The position numbers were made by a program, and so were the translations under genes. Under the pieces are notes generated by a model, which had not been told where the DNA came from, ran no database searches, and worked only from the letters and a program-made list of their open reading frames with translations. From CAZGUH01 sp964529005 (GTDB taxonomy: Bacteria > Actinomycetota > Acidimicrobiia > Acidimicrobiales > Ilumatobacteraceae): a stretch of DNA of 7,703 nucleotides. Of the stretch, positions 1 to 6,189 are shown piece by piece. Numbering within the stretch: position 1 is the stretch's first letter; every line of letters begins with the position of its first letter. The DNA lies in the NCBI GenBank assembly GCA_964529005.1, contig CAZGUH010000083.1:1-7703 (forward strand), given 5' to 3'.

Positions 1-54
1 CCCTAGCGCGGGATATCTGATCGCAGGGGCGCAGTCGCGACGGTGCTCGATTGC

Positions 55-813
55 TCACGTGGTCACGAAGCCCCCGTTGACGGAGACGGTCTGACCGGTG
101 ACCCAATCCCCCGCTGGCGACGCCAGCCACACGACGGCGCCGGCCACATCCTCGGGCGTACCGAGTCGCCGGCGCGGGTACCGACGTCCGCGGACGGCGT
201 CGGCTTGGTCGTCGGGAGCGCCCGGGGGCTGGATCGCGCCGAGCGAGAGGCAATTCGAGGTGACGCCAGCCGGCCCAACCTCCTGCGCGAGTGCTCGGGA
301 AAACCCCATTGCCCCCGCCTTGGCCGCTGAATAGGCGGCCATGCCGGGCTCGCCCGTTCTCCCGGCGTCGGAGACGATCGTGATGATCCGGCCCCATCCC
401 CGGTCGAGCATTGCGGGCAGAACGGCTCGCGTGCACACAAGCACCCCCTGCAGGTTGAGGGTGATGAGCGGGGCCCAGTCGGCTGGCTCGGTCTCGACGA
501 AGTTGCGCCTGACGAGCCCGTCGATGGGTAGGCCGGCGTTGTTGACCAATACGTCGACGACGCCGACCGCCCGTCGCGCGGCCGCGACCATCTCGGACAC
601 CGCCTCCTCCGAGGTGACGTCCGCTGTAACCGCGAACGCACGCCCGCCCATCTGCTGGATCGTGCTCGCTACGCGAGAAGCTCGCTCCTCAAGGAGGTCG
701 TTCACCACCACGGTGGCGCCACAGTCCGCGAGCGCCCGCGCGATCTCAGCCCCGACCCCTTGGCCCGCGCCGGTGATCAACGCTACGCGTCCAGTCAGAG
801 TGAACATCCTCAC
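55..813 (-). CDS. SDR-family NAD(P)-dependent oxidoreductase (FabG-like)
   Basis: The product is a 252-residue classical short-chain dehydrogenase/reductase, a soluble NAD(P)-dependent alcohol or 3-oxoacyl oxidoreductase. Visible motifs are the glycine-rich cofactor loop TGAGQGVG (residues 14-21), Asn38-Asp39 at the end of beta-2 (an acidic residue there usually favours NAD(H)), Ala-Asp-Val at 64-66, NNAG at 91-94 and the catalytic set Asn120, Ser148, Tyr161, Lys165 (YSAAK). The C-terminal 'SVNGG' matches the family, as does the length of about 250. The GTG start at 811-813 overlaps the TGA of the upstream acyl-CoA dehydrogenase by 4 nt (GTGA), which suggests translational coupling. An ATG two codons later (805-807) is an alternative start. 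Pairing with a FadE-type enzyme points to beta-oxidation-like catabolism, where the SDR would act as a 3-hydroxyacyl dehydrogenase. The true substrate cannot be read from the sequence. Confidence 0.95.
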   Translation of the reverse strand: MRMFTLTGRVALITGAGQGVGAEIARALADCGATVVVNDLLEERASRVASTIQQMGGRAFAVTADVTSEEAVSEMVAAARRAVGVVDVLVNNAGLPIDGLVRRNFVETEPADWAPLITLNLQGVLVCTRAVLPAMLDRGWGRIITIVSDAGRTGEPGMAAYSAAKAGAMGFSRALAQEVGPAGVTSNCLSLGAIQPPGAPDDQADAVRGRRYPRRRLGTPEDVAGAVVWLASPAGDWVTGQTVSVNGGFVTT

Positions 814-2060
814 GAGCGGCTCTGCTGTGGAGACGAGAGGCGAAGTTGCTCGAAGGCAACGTCTCGGTCAACCGCTGGCTCCCGAGGAAGACCGAGCACG
901 CGATCCCCGATGATGTTTCGTTGAATCTCGTTCGTTCCGCCGGCGATGCTCGTGGCGAACGACGCAAGGGCGGCGCGGCTCCAGCGGTCACCATGCGGAT
1001 CGTCAGGCTCCCACGCCACTCCCGCGGCCTGCGTGATCGCCAATGCGACCGTGCGCAGCATGGCTGCGATGCACGCTCCAGAGAGCTTGCCGAGCGACCC
1101 TCCGGGGCCGGGGGTCCGACCGGCGTTCACACGGGCTCTGGTGGCTGCTGCGACGAGACTCTGGCAGACCTCTGCGGTGTAGAGGCGCATCAACTGCTGG
1201 CGTACGACCTCGTCGCCAGCCACGCCGCGACGTCTTGCTTCCGCGATGAGCGCGTCCGCGCGTTCGTGGCGGATCCCGCCTTGTTGACCGGTTCCAATCG
1301 CGACGCGTTCGTACATCAACATCGCGGTCGCCAGCCTCCAGCCGTCGTTCTCAGGCGGGATCAGATCTCGATCAGGAACCCGAACGTCGGTGAGGAACAC
1401 CTCGTTGAAACCCAGCTCGCCGTCGATCTGATGGATCGGGCGTGTCTCGACGCCTGGAGCACGCATGTCGACGATGAACATCGAGATGCCACAGTGCTTT
1501 GGCTGGCGAGGATCGGTACGAGCAAGCAGGATCCCCCGGTCCGACAGGTGGGCGTGGGTCGTCCACATCTTCTGGCCATTGATGATCCACTCGTCCTGAC
1601 CCCTTCGTACGGCTCTCGTTTGCAGCGAGGCAAGATCCGATCCGGCGCCGGGCTCGGAGAACAGCTGGCACCAGACCTCGCGCCCCGAGATGAGGTCGGC
1701 CAAATGGCGCCGCTTCTGATCAACCGTGCCGTATTCGGCGACGATCGGTGCGCACATGCCGAGGCTGATCGAGAGAGGCAGGGTGGTCAGCGCGAAGGCC
1801 GCTGCCTCCTCGCGCCAAATCCGTTCATGCTCGGAACTGAGCCCTTGCCCGCCGTACTCGACGGGATATATGAGGCCCGCCAGCCCGGCAGAGGCCAGCT
1901 TCGCTTGGAACCGCCTCGCGATCTCCAGTGCCCGACGACCGCGATCGTCAGACGCTGCAGGAACTCCTCCCGTTGCGTTCTCACGCAGGAACGCGCGGCA
2001 TCGCCCGCGGAAGTCATCCAGGTCGCTCGGTTCCGCGGCCGTAGTTTCGGCGTGCGCCAT
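810..2060 (-). CDS. Acyl-CoA dehydrogenase (FadE family)
   Basis: This is a FAD-dependent acyl-CoA dehydrogenase of 416 residues, the usual size, which would introduce an alpha,beta double bond into an acyl-CoA thioester. Visible features are the N-terminal helical domain, the flavin/substrate strand CQLFSEPGAGSDLAS (131-145), 'INGQKMWTTHAH' (about 160-171) and the C-terminal signature 'GGTNEIQRNIIGDRVLGLPR' (374-393). The catalytic Glu that sits just before 'GT' in MCAD-type enzymes is Gly here. Glu251 in 'YERVAIG' lies where isovaleryl-CoA dehydrogenase carries its base, so it is the probable catalytic residue (inference). The ATG at 2058-2060 is preferred because GGGAGAGGAG lies 6 nt upstream and the protein starts at a normal length. 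The frame stays open to 2132, which would add 24 unfamily-like residues. The gene is coupled to the SDR downstream by a GTGA overlap. The physiological substrate is unknown; sterol, terpenoid or branched fatty acyl-CoA are all possible. Confidence 0.95.
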   Translation of the reverse strand: MAHAETTAAEPSDLDDFRGRCRAFLRENATGGVPAASDDRGRRALEIARRFQAKLASAGLAGLIYPVEYGGQGLSSEHERIWREEAAAFALTTLPLSISLGMCAPIVAEYGTVDQKRRHLADLISGREVWCQLFSEPGAGSDLASLQTRAVRRGQDEWIINGQKMWTTHAHLSDRGILLARTDPRQPKHCGISMFIVDMRAPGVETRPIHQIDGELGFNEVFLTDVRVPDRDLIPPENDGWRLATAMLMYERVAIGTGQQGGIRHERADALIAEARRRGVAGDEVVRQQLMRLYTAEVCQSLVAAATRARVNAGRTPGPGGSLGKLSGACIAAMLRTVALAITQAAGVAWEPDDPHGDRWSRAALASFATSIAGGTNEIQRNIIGDRVLGLPREPAVDRDVAFEQLRLSSPQQSRS

Positions 2061-2066
2061 TGCTCG

Positions 2067-2076
2067 CTCCTCTCCC
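2067..2076 (-). promoter_or_regulatory. Ribosome binding site of the acyl-CoA dehydrogenase
   Basis: On the minus strand GGGAGAGGAG ends 6 nt before the ATG at 2058-2060. This strong Shine-Dalgarno match decides the start in favour of the ATG over the longer in-frame alternative that begins near 2132. Confidence 0.75.
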
Positions 2077-2133
2077 GTGAGCGCTTCCGCCGCGGGGGCG
2101 ACGGCTGTCGTCCGACATCTAGTCAGGACCATT

Positions 2134-2149
2134 AGAATAGGACTTATTC
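2134..2149 (-). promoter_or_regulatory. Candidate promoter -10 element with overlapping inverted repeat (possible operator)
   Basis: On the minus strand TATTCT (2139-2134) resembles a -10 box and lies about 75 nt upstream of the acyl-CoA dehydrogenase start, in the only AT-rich patch nearby. It overlaps a perfect inverted repeat, GAATA-5 nt-TATTC (2135-2149), of the kind a dimeric regulator could bind. No convincing -35 box is visible at the expected spacing. A TetR-type repressor would be usual for such genes, but none is encoded in the window. The call rests on composition and symmetry only. Confidence 0.3.
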
Positions 2150-2407
2150 ATCCGTTTAGTGCTCAGCATACGCAGGTGGCACGACGGCGCATGAACCACC
2201 GGCCGTGAGACTTCGTCGATATTGGCAGCTGAGCGCGAGACGCCACGCCAAGTGTTCGGTGCGATCCGGATGATAACCTCCATAATCGCGCGTGCTGTCC
2301 GTTTTGGCCACACCGGCAACGCGTCGTTCCGAGCGATATCGACATCCCCAGGGCCCGCTGCGTCTGGTGGAGCCATCGCAGCGATTCGCACGAGGTAGAC
2401 CTGAGCC

Positions 2408-3265
2408 GTGGATTCGCTCGCAGCTGCGTTGGCCGCGCACCTCGATGCGCCCGTGCGATCGATGGCGCGGCTCGGTGGCGGCGACTTCGCGGCCGCGTTT
2501 CGCGTGCACCTCGGCGACGGAACACTCATCTTCGCCAAGACGCACCGAAACCCGCCGCCAGGATTCTTCACGCGAGAGGCCGCCGATCTGAGTTGGCTGT
2601 CGGACGCATCATCGGTATCGGCGCCTCGAGTCCTCGCGGTGAGCGACGGACCCGTGCCCTTCCTCGCGCTGGAGTGGATCGACGAGGGTGGCACACCAAA
2701 CGAGGACGCGTTCGGACGCGCACTCGCCCATCTGCACCGGTCCGGCGCATCGGCGTTCGGGCGATCCGACGGGCGGACCACGGGCAGCCTCGCCCTTCCC
2801 AACACGCCGTGTGCGAGCTGGGCGGAGTTCTTCACGTCGTGTCGACTCGAGCCGCTGGTCCGTATCGCACGAGACCGAGACTCGGTTCCTGCCGAGATCT
2901 TGACCGCGGTCGAGTCGATCGCAGCGCGACTCGATTCTTTCGGGGCGCCGCGCGAGCCGCCGGCCCGGCTGCACGGCGACCTGTGGGCGGGGAACCGGCT
3001 CGTCGACTCATCGCGCCGTTCGTGGCTGATCGATCCTGCCGCCCATGGCGGCCACCGTGAGTTCGATCTCGCGATGATGCACCTCTTCGGCGGCTTCAGT
3101 GCGGAGTGCTTCGCCGCGTACGACCGCGAATACCCACTCGCCGACGGCTGGAGGCAACGGATCCCGCTCCATCAGCTCGCACCGCTGCTCGTCCACGCGA
3201 TCAAGTTCGGCGGGGGCTACGTCGGAGCCACCGGCCGCGCCGCCGAGACGGTCCTCACGACATAG
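2408..3265 (+). CDS. Fructosamine kinase family protein
   Basis: The product is a 285-residue member of the fructosamine kinase (FN3K-like, aminoglycoside-phosphotransferase-fold) family, which phosphorylates ketosamine (Amadori) sugars on amines or proteins so that the adduct can be removed. The sequence shows the N-terminal GGGD loop (23-26), a Lys44 position for ATP binding ('FAK'), the hinge-like 'LALEWI' (86-91), the catalytic loop LHGDLWAGN (188-196, Asp191 as base and Asn196 as metal ligand) and 'LIDPAAHGGHREFDLAMM' (207-224, Asp209 as second metal ligand). The C-terminal 'FGGGYVG' is typical too, and the length fits the family. GTG at 2408 is chosen because the N-terminal residues 'MDSLAAALAAHLDAPVRS' match the family layout. 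The GAGG at 2392-2395 is 12 nt away, rather far, so initiation may be weak. The gene appears monocistronic. The role is metabolite or protein repair; the exact sugar is unknown. Confidence 0.93.
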   Translation: MDSLAAALAAHLDAPVRSMARLGGGDFAAAFRVHLGDGTLIFAKTHRNPPPGFFTREAADLSWLSDASSVSAPRVLAVSDGPVPFLALEWIDEGGTPNEDAFGRALAHLHRSGASAFGRSDGRTTGSLALPNTPCASWAEFFTSCRLEPLVRIARDRDSVPAEILTAVESIAARLDSFGAPREPPARLHGDLWAGNRLVDSSRRSWLIDPAAHGGHREFDLAMMHLFGGFSAECFAAYDREYPLADGWRQRIPLHQLAPLLVHAIKFGGGYVGATGRAAETVLTT

Positions 3266-3300
3266 TCGGCCACGCATCGACGCGCCGCGTGTTGTGCCGA
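3266..3300 (+). terminator. Hairpin directly after the fructosamine kinase stop (possible terminator)
   Basis: Immediately after the TAG, TCGGC (3266-3270) pairs with GCCGA (3296-3300). The pairing extends by two more pairs past a one-base bulge (TCGGC-c-AC with GTGCCGA), and an inner ACGC-gcc-GCGT hairpin (about 3280-3290) fits inside. There is no T-tract, as is common in high-GC actinobacteria. The position between convergent genes supports a terminator, but no energy was computed. Confidence 0.35.
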
Positions 3301-3373
3301 TGGGAATCCGGCGCTGTGCCCGAGAGATGCGCGCGGAACGAGGCAGCGTTCGCGGACTCCGTGGCCGCCTGGC

Positions 3374-4399
3374 TCAACCGGCGACAGCCGGTGGTCCGAC
3401 AGCGTTCACCGCCGCGGATGTCTCGACGAGCACGTCCCACAGCTCGCGATGATCGAGTGAGGCGACGGGAACGCTGATCTGCTTCGTCCGGTCGGGTTGT
3501 CCGAGAAACGAGGCGAGCCGAGAGAACCCGGGGTGATCCTTCAGCGAGCCGTACTGGTTCCAAGTGCCGCACACCATGAGCGCCCCTGCCTTGTTCACCC
3601 ACAGCTGCGCCGAGGCGTATCTGTGTCCGTGCACATGCAGGAAGACGCCACCGCCGGGACGGGCGCCCCACCAGAACATCTCGGCGTGGATGCCAAGGGG
3701 CCTCGTCTCGGCGACCTTCGCGAGCAGCCATTCGGCCGTGTCACGCTCGGCCGGGTCGGTCAACGCGGCCAGAAATGTCTCGTAGGTCCACCGATCGCCG
3801 CGCCGCTTGGGGGTCTTCGCGTCGGCGATCTCGCCGCCGAACGTCGTCGGGATCAGGATCTCGACATCGCCATCGCGCGCGTACGAAAGCTGGATGGCGG
3901 TGACGGCGACATCCGCGGTGGTGATACGGCTCAGGAACTCGACGAGGCGACGAATGTCCTCATCGATGGCATCGACGGCCAGACACAAGCCGAAGCGACC
4001 GGCTTCGAGGTTGGAGCGCAACGCTTCGTCGGCGCCTGGCACCAACCAGTCGGAGAACTCGACGCCGCGGGCTCGTGTCCATCCCGCGATGAAGGAGTCG
4101 GGCCCATCCCGCCAGATCGCCGATGCGTAGTCGAGTACTTGGCCGATCACCATGCGGCGTGGCTCGCTGTTCACAGCGAGCTTGCACTCCACGACGGTGA
4201 CGCTGCCGTCCACGTCGACGGCGCAGATGTCGAGTGGTCCTGCACTCGTGGACAGCTCACGCACCGTTCGGGCCTCGTGCGAGACCCCAGGCAGCCAGCC
4301 GGGCGACTCAGCAAGGAGCCGCTGAAGGTCGCGCTCGGCCGGGTACGTCCCCAGCTCAGGGGCTGACCACGCGCCAATCCCTCCTCGCCGAATCAACAT
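3374..4399 (-). CDS. PD-(D/E)XK nuclease-like protein
   Basis: The product has 341 residues. I recognise a PD-(D/E)XK fold but not a named family. After a leading helix 'ERDLQRLLAESPGWLPG' (22-38, Glu22) comes the core: Asp57 in 'GPLDICAVD', Glu71-Cys-Lys73 in 'TVVECKLAV', and Gln87-x3-Tyr91 in 'IGQVLDYAS', the last resembling the QxxxY motif of RecB-type nucleases. This suggests a metal-dependent DNA endonuclease or repair enzyme, loosely like NucS/DUF91-type domains. The C-terminal half (about 200-341, with 'EMFWWGARPGGGVFLHVHG' at 240-258) is a separate domain I do not recognise. The ATG at 4397-4399 is chosen because it overlaps the TGA of the upstream HTH gene by 7 nt (ATGTTGA) and has no Shine-Dalgarno of its own, which points to coupled translation. 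The frame is open to 4501, but that would run over the cysteine tail of the HTH gene. Confidence 0.8.
   Translation of the reverse strand: MLIRRGGIGAWSAPELGTYPAERDLQRLLAESPGWLPGVSHEARTVRELSTSAGPLDICAVDVDGSVTVVECKLAVNSEPRRMVIGQVLDYASAIWRDGPDSFIAGWTRARGVEFSDWLVPGADEALRSNLEAGRFGLCLAVDAIDEDIRRLVEFLSRITTADVAVTAIQLSYARDGDVEILIPTTFGGEIADAKTPKRRGDRWTYETFLAALTDPAERDTAEWLLAKVAETRPLGIHAEMFWWGARPGGGVFLHVHGHRYASAQLWVNKAGALMVCGTWNQYGSLKDHPGFSRLASFLGQPDRTKQISVPVASLDHRELWDVLVETSAAVNAVGPPAVAG
3377..3392. terminator. Perfect 6-bp hairpin at the 3' end of the nuclease gene
   Basis: ACCGGC-GACA-GCCGGT is a perfect 6-bp stem with a 4-nt loop. It spans the last codons of the minus-strand nuclease gene (stop at 3374-3376) and lies between two convergent genes. 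It could slow polymerase from either side. There is no T-tract, and part of the symmetry may simply reflect coding sequence. Confidence 0.25.
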
Positions 4400-4818
4400 G
4401 CCGCTCTGGTGGTCCGACACGGCCAGCAAGTGTGCAGGGACAGCTCGCCGCACGGCAAACACTCGTCGGGGCGAGGCCTCACGCCGAACACCAGCTGCCA
4501 TCCGTCCTGAACGGCGTCCTTGCGTGTCGCGGGGACCTTCTCGGGGAAGGACACGACGAGGTGTCGACCGAGCGCTTCCGCCACGTGGGCGAGTGTGTCG
4601 ATGCGGTTCTTCGCCCCGCCGCCTTCCTCGAGACGGGAGATCACCGACTGGGTCGCGCCGATCCGGCCGGCGAGCTCCCGCTGGCTGAGCCCTACGGCGG
4701 TGCGCAGGTCGTAGATCAGTTGGCCCAGCGCGAGCTCATGCTCGACATCCGCTCGTGTTACGGCGGCCGGCGCGCGGCGCTTCTTCTTGACCTCGTCCCA
4801 ACGGGAGTAGTTCGCCAT
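4393..4818 (-). CDS. XRE/HigA-like helix-turn-helix protein with C-terminal four-cysteine tail
   Basis: This 141-residue protein has a Cro/C1-type helix-turn-helix at about 35-88: 'LRTAVGLSQRELAGRIGATQ' (38-57), then 'VISRLEEGG' and 'LAHVAEALGRHLVVSF'. The N-terminal 'YSRWDEVKKKR' is typical of HigA-like antitoxins that follow Gp49/HigB toxins. The C-terminus is unusual: Cys120-x2-Cys123-x7-Cys131-x2-Cys134, a pattern suited to a zinc ribbon. The ATG at 4816-4818 has an excellent AAGGAGG 5 nt upstream. Codon third positions stay G/C-rich through the cysteine tail, so that tail looks genuinely coded. The gene sits between a frameshifted toxin and a nuclease gene it overlaps by 7 nt. It probably binds DNA near the locus and autoregulates it. 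Its present role may be repressor of the nuclease rather than antitoxin (inference). Confidence 0.88.
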   Translation of the reverse strand: MANYSRWDEVKKKRRAPAAVTRADVEHELALGQLIYDLRTAVGLSQRELAGRIGATQSVISRLEEGGGAKNRIDTLAHVAEALGRHLVVSFPEKVPATRKDAVQDGWQLVFGVRPRPDECLPCGELSLHTCWPCRTTRAAC

Positions 4819-4823
4819 GGGGC

Positions 4824-4830
4824 CCTCCTT
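4824..4830 (-). promoter_or_regulatory. Strong ribosome binding site of the HTH gene
   Basis: AAGGAGG on the minus strand sits 5 nt before the ATG at 4816-4818. It shows that the HTH gene has its own translation start, although the frame is open further upstream and in phase with the 5' part of the broken toxin. Confidence 0.85.
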
Positions 4831-5104
4831 CAGGGTTGGCCCGAGCGCAGACCTCAGCAGCCTTGCGCGCTCGGGCGATCTCGGCGCGTTCGTTGTCGCG
4901 TTGCTGCGGGACGTCGTCAGAAAGATGATGCTGCCGTCGCCGGTGAACCTGTACGTGATTCGACGAGCAGTCGATCCGAGCGCGAACCGACGCGACCACA
5001 TCGACCTGCTCGCCACGTCTACCGCAACGAGCCCGGGCACTACGAGCTTCGCCCGGACGCCGTCGCAGATGCGTGTCCGCATATGTACGCCGACCCGGCT
5101 GCCG

Positions 5105-5114
5105 ATCCGCGGAT
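5105..5114. promoter_or_regulatory. 10-bp perfect palindrome near the divergent starts (possible operator)
   Basis: ATCCGCGGAT is a perfect palindrome with near-symmetric flanks (CCG on the left, G then CGG on the right). It lies 16-52 nt from the toxin and NERD start codons, where divergent promoters must act. An XRE-type regulator could use such a site. In this GC-rich DNA short palindromes occur by chance, and I see no second copy. Confidence 0.2.
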
Positions 5115-5165
5115 GCGGAACACGTTTCATTGGAGTTCGGCTCCGCGTGTGCCGATGAGTCGGAC

Positions 5166-6056
5166 ATGGCGGAGCTGATCGAGACACGTTGGAAGCGCTA
5201 CGGCAAGGACCGCGTGTATCTCAAGACGGTCGACGGCGCAGACGTCGGCCACATCGATCTTACGAGCCGATCCATCGTGGCAACCTCGCCGGAGCACGAA
5301 CCCGACTTGCGTGCCTGCCTCGCAAGGTGGACCCGTGACGCACAGCAGACGCCGGCCGTTTCGGATCGCGAGGCAAACGAGGCGCCGGTGACCGCGCCCC
5401 ACATCGAGGAGCCGTTACCCGGCGAGCTCGTCGCAGGCTGCGACCCGCTCCAAGATCTGGCCGGGAACGTCGCCGGCGCAGCAGCCCGCACGCGACGCGA
5501 CGAGGTCAACGCGCAGGCACCCGTCAGGAACTTCGTCGCCCGGATTCTCGGGGTCAAGACGGATGAACGCGCCTGGCGGGTGGGCGCGAAAGGCGAGGAG
5601 AAGGTGGCCGCAGAGCTCGGCAAGCTGGGCGCGGTTTGGCAGGTGCTGCACGCGATCGAGGTCGGCCGTCGCGGCAGCGACATCGACCATCTCGTCATCG
5701 GGCCCGCTGGCGTGTTCACGCTGAACGCGAAGCGCCATCCCAACGGATCGGCGTGGGTCGCCGAACACAGCGTCAGGGTCAACGGCCAGAGGACCGACTA
5801 CCTCCGGAATTCGCGGTTCGAAGCACAGCGCGCCGCCCGTCTGCTTTCCGCCGCATGCGGCCGCGACATCAGCGTCCGCGCGGTGGTCGTCTTCGTCGAT
5901 CTCGACAAGTTCACGGTGAAGCAGATGCCGGCCGATGTCCACGTCACGACACGTCGCCGGTTGAAGGCATGGCTTCGTTCGCTCCCGACCACGCTCGGCC
6001 ACGACGACGTCCAGACCATCTACGCACAAGCGAGACGCCGCTCGACGTGGTCCTGA
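5166..6056 (+). CDS. NERD-domain (nuclease-related) protein
   Basis: The product has 296 residues. Residues 8-56 ('RWKRYGKDRVYLKTVDGADV' and on) form the small N-terminal domain seen in actinobacterial NERD proteins, and a Pro/Ala/Glu-rich linker follows (60-115). The NERD domain runs from about 137 to 240: 'GAKGEEKVAAELGKLG' (140-155, Glu144/Glu145), 'GSDIDHLVIGPAGVFTLNAK' (170-189, Asp174, Lys189), then 'DYLRNSRFEAQRAARLLSAA' (211-230). NERD is a PD-(D/E)XK-superfamily domain, so DNA cleavage or binding is likely. The third active-site position, usually Glu or Asp before x-Lys, is Asn187 here; I recall Asn in other actinobacterial members, so activity is uncertain. ATG 5166 is chosen because the conserved N-terminal domain starts right after it; the ribosome binding site is weak. 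It diverges from the toxin-HTH-nuclease genes and leads the coiled-coil gene. No membrane segment is visible. Confidence 0.88.
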   Translation: MAELIETRWKRYGKDRVYLKTVDGADVGHIDLTSRSIVATSPEHEPDLRACLARWTRDAQQTPAVSDREANEAPVTAPHIEEPLPGELVAGCDPLQDLAGNVAGAAARTRRDEVNAQAPVRNFVARILGVKTDERAWRVGAKGEEKVAAELGKLGAVWQVLHAIEVGRRGSDIDHLVIGPAGVFTLNAKRHPNGSAWVAEHSVRVNGQRTDYLRNSRFEAQRAARLLSAACGRDISVRAVVVFVDLDKFTVKQMPADVHVTTRRRLKAWLRSLPTTLGHDDVQTIYAQARRRSTWS

Positions 6057-6189
6057 CGTCGTTGCCGATGCGCAACAAGCCGACCCGAGCGGGCGAATGC
6101 GCTATTCCGACGATCGATCTAAAGTTGCCGTCGTCGGGAGCTCGTCGTCAGTGCTTGACGGTGCGGCGGAAGCGAGAGGTGGATGGGCG

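Larger units (their letters stand above)
2061..2407. other. Divergent intergenic region between acyl-CoA dehydrogenase and fructosamine kinase genes
   Basis: This 347-nt stretch separates two divergent genes. It holds the ribosome binding site of the acyl-CoA dehydrogenase, a locally AT-rich patch at about 2130-2165 that contrasts with the GC-rich surroundings, and a small inverted repeat. A 54-codon minus-strand frame (2119-2283) has moderately coding-like third positions in its first two thirds, but no good ribosome binding site and no product I recognise, so I do not call it. On the plus strand a GAGG at 2392-2395 is the only candidate ribosome binding site for the GTG at 2408. I see no RNA gene or mobile element. 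Confidence 0.5.
4819..5130 (-). pseudogene. HigB/Gp49-like toxin, frameshifted
   Basis: The conserved C-terminal half of a RelE/HigB (phage Gp49-like) toxin is readable in two frames. One gives 'ALGSTARRITYRFTGDGSII' and then 'FLTT' up to about 4906. The other gives 'QQRDNERAEIARARKAAEVC' from about 4906 to 4850. Adding one base (a C between 4906 and 4905) joins them into a continuous '...FLTTSRQQRDNERAEIARARK...', as this family normally reads. A plausible start is the ATG at 5128-5130, with GGAG about 9 nt upstream, giving roughly 105 residues. The N-terminal half ('MKRVPHPRIG...') does not clearly match the family and may be decayed. In the first frame there is no stop before the HTH gene, so the shift fuses a toxin fragment in phase with the antitoxin; the second frame runs on to 4736. 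An intact family member would be a translation-dependent mRNA interferase. A sequencing error would mimic this. Confidence 0.7.

Noticed and set aside
1..54. Possible 5' end of another minus-strand gene, or a terminator after the SDR
   Set aside because: No start codon with a ribosome binding site, no convincing hairpin and no T-tract are visible in these 54 bases.
846..2135. A 429-codon open frame on the plus strand opposite the acyl-CoA dehydrogenase
   Set aside because: It is antisense to a gene with full family motifs, and its translation shows no recognisable domain. Long antisense frames are expected in GC-rich DNA.
2119..2283. Possible 54-codon minus-strand gene upstream of the acyl-CoA dehydrogenase
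   Set aside because: It has no ribosome binding site and no recognisable product, and its 3' third is AT-rich, unlike coding sequence here. It fits better as promoter region.
3497..4366. A 289-codon plus-strand open frame opposite the PD-(D/E)XK gene
   Set aside because: The minus-strand frame carries coherent nuclease motifs and coupling to its neighbour; the plus-strand translation has none.
4234..5178. A 314-codon plus-strand open frame across the HTH gene and broken toxin
   Set aside because: It runs antisense through a clear HTH gene with a strong ribosome binding site and crosses gene boundaries, so it is a composition artefact.
4393..5187. A single 264-residue protein made of the toxin part plus the HTH
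   Set aside because: The HTH has its own AAGGAGG and ATG at 4818. The upstream in-phase part is explained by a frameshifted toxin, and the first codons (5187-5131) have poor third-position G/C.
6155..6182. TTGACG as a -35 box for a promoter in front of the coiled-coil gene
   Set aside because: No acceptable -10 box lies 16-18 nt downstream, and the spot where it should be overlaps the ribosome binding site.
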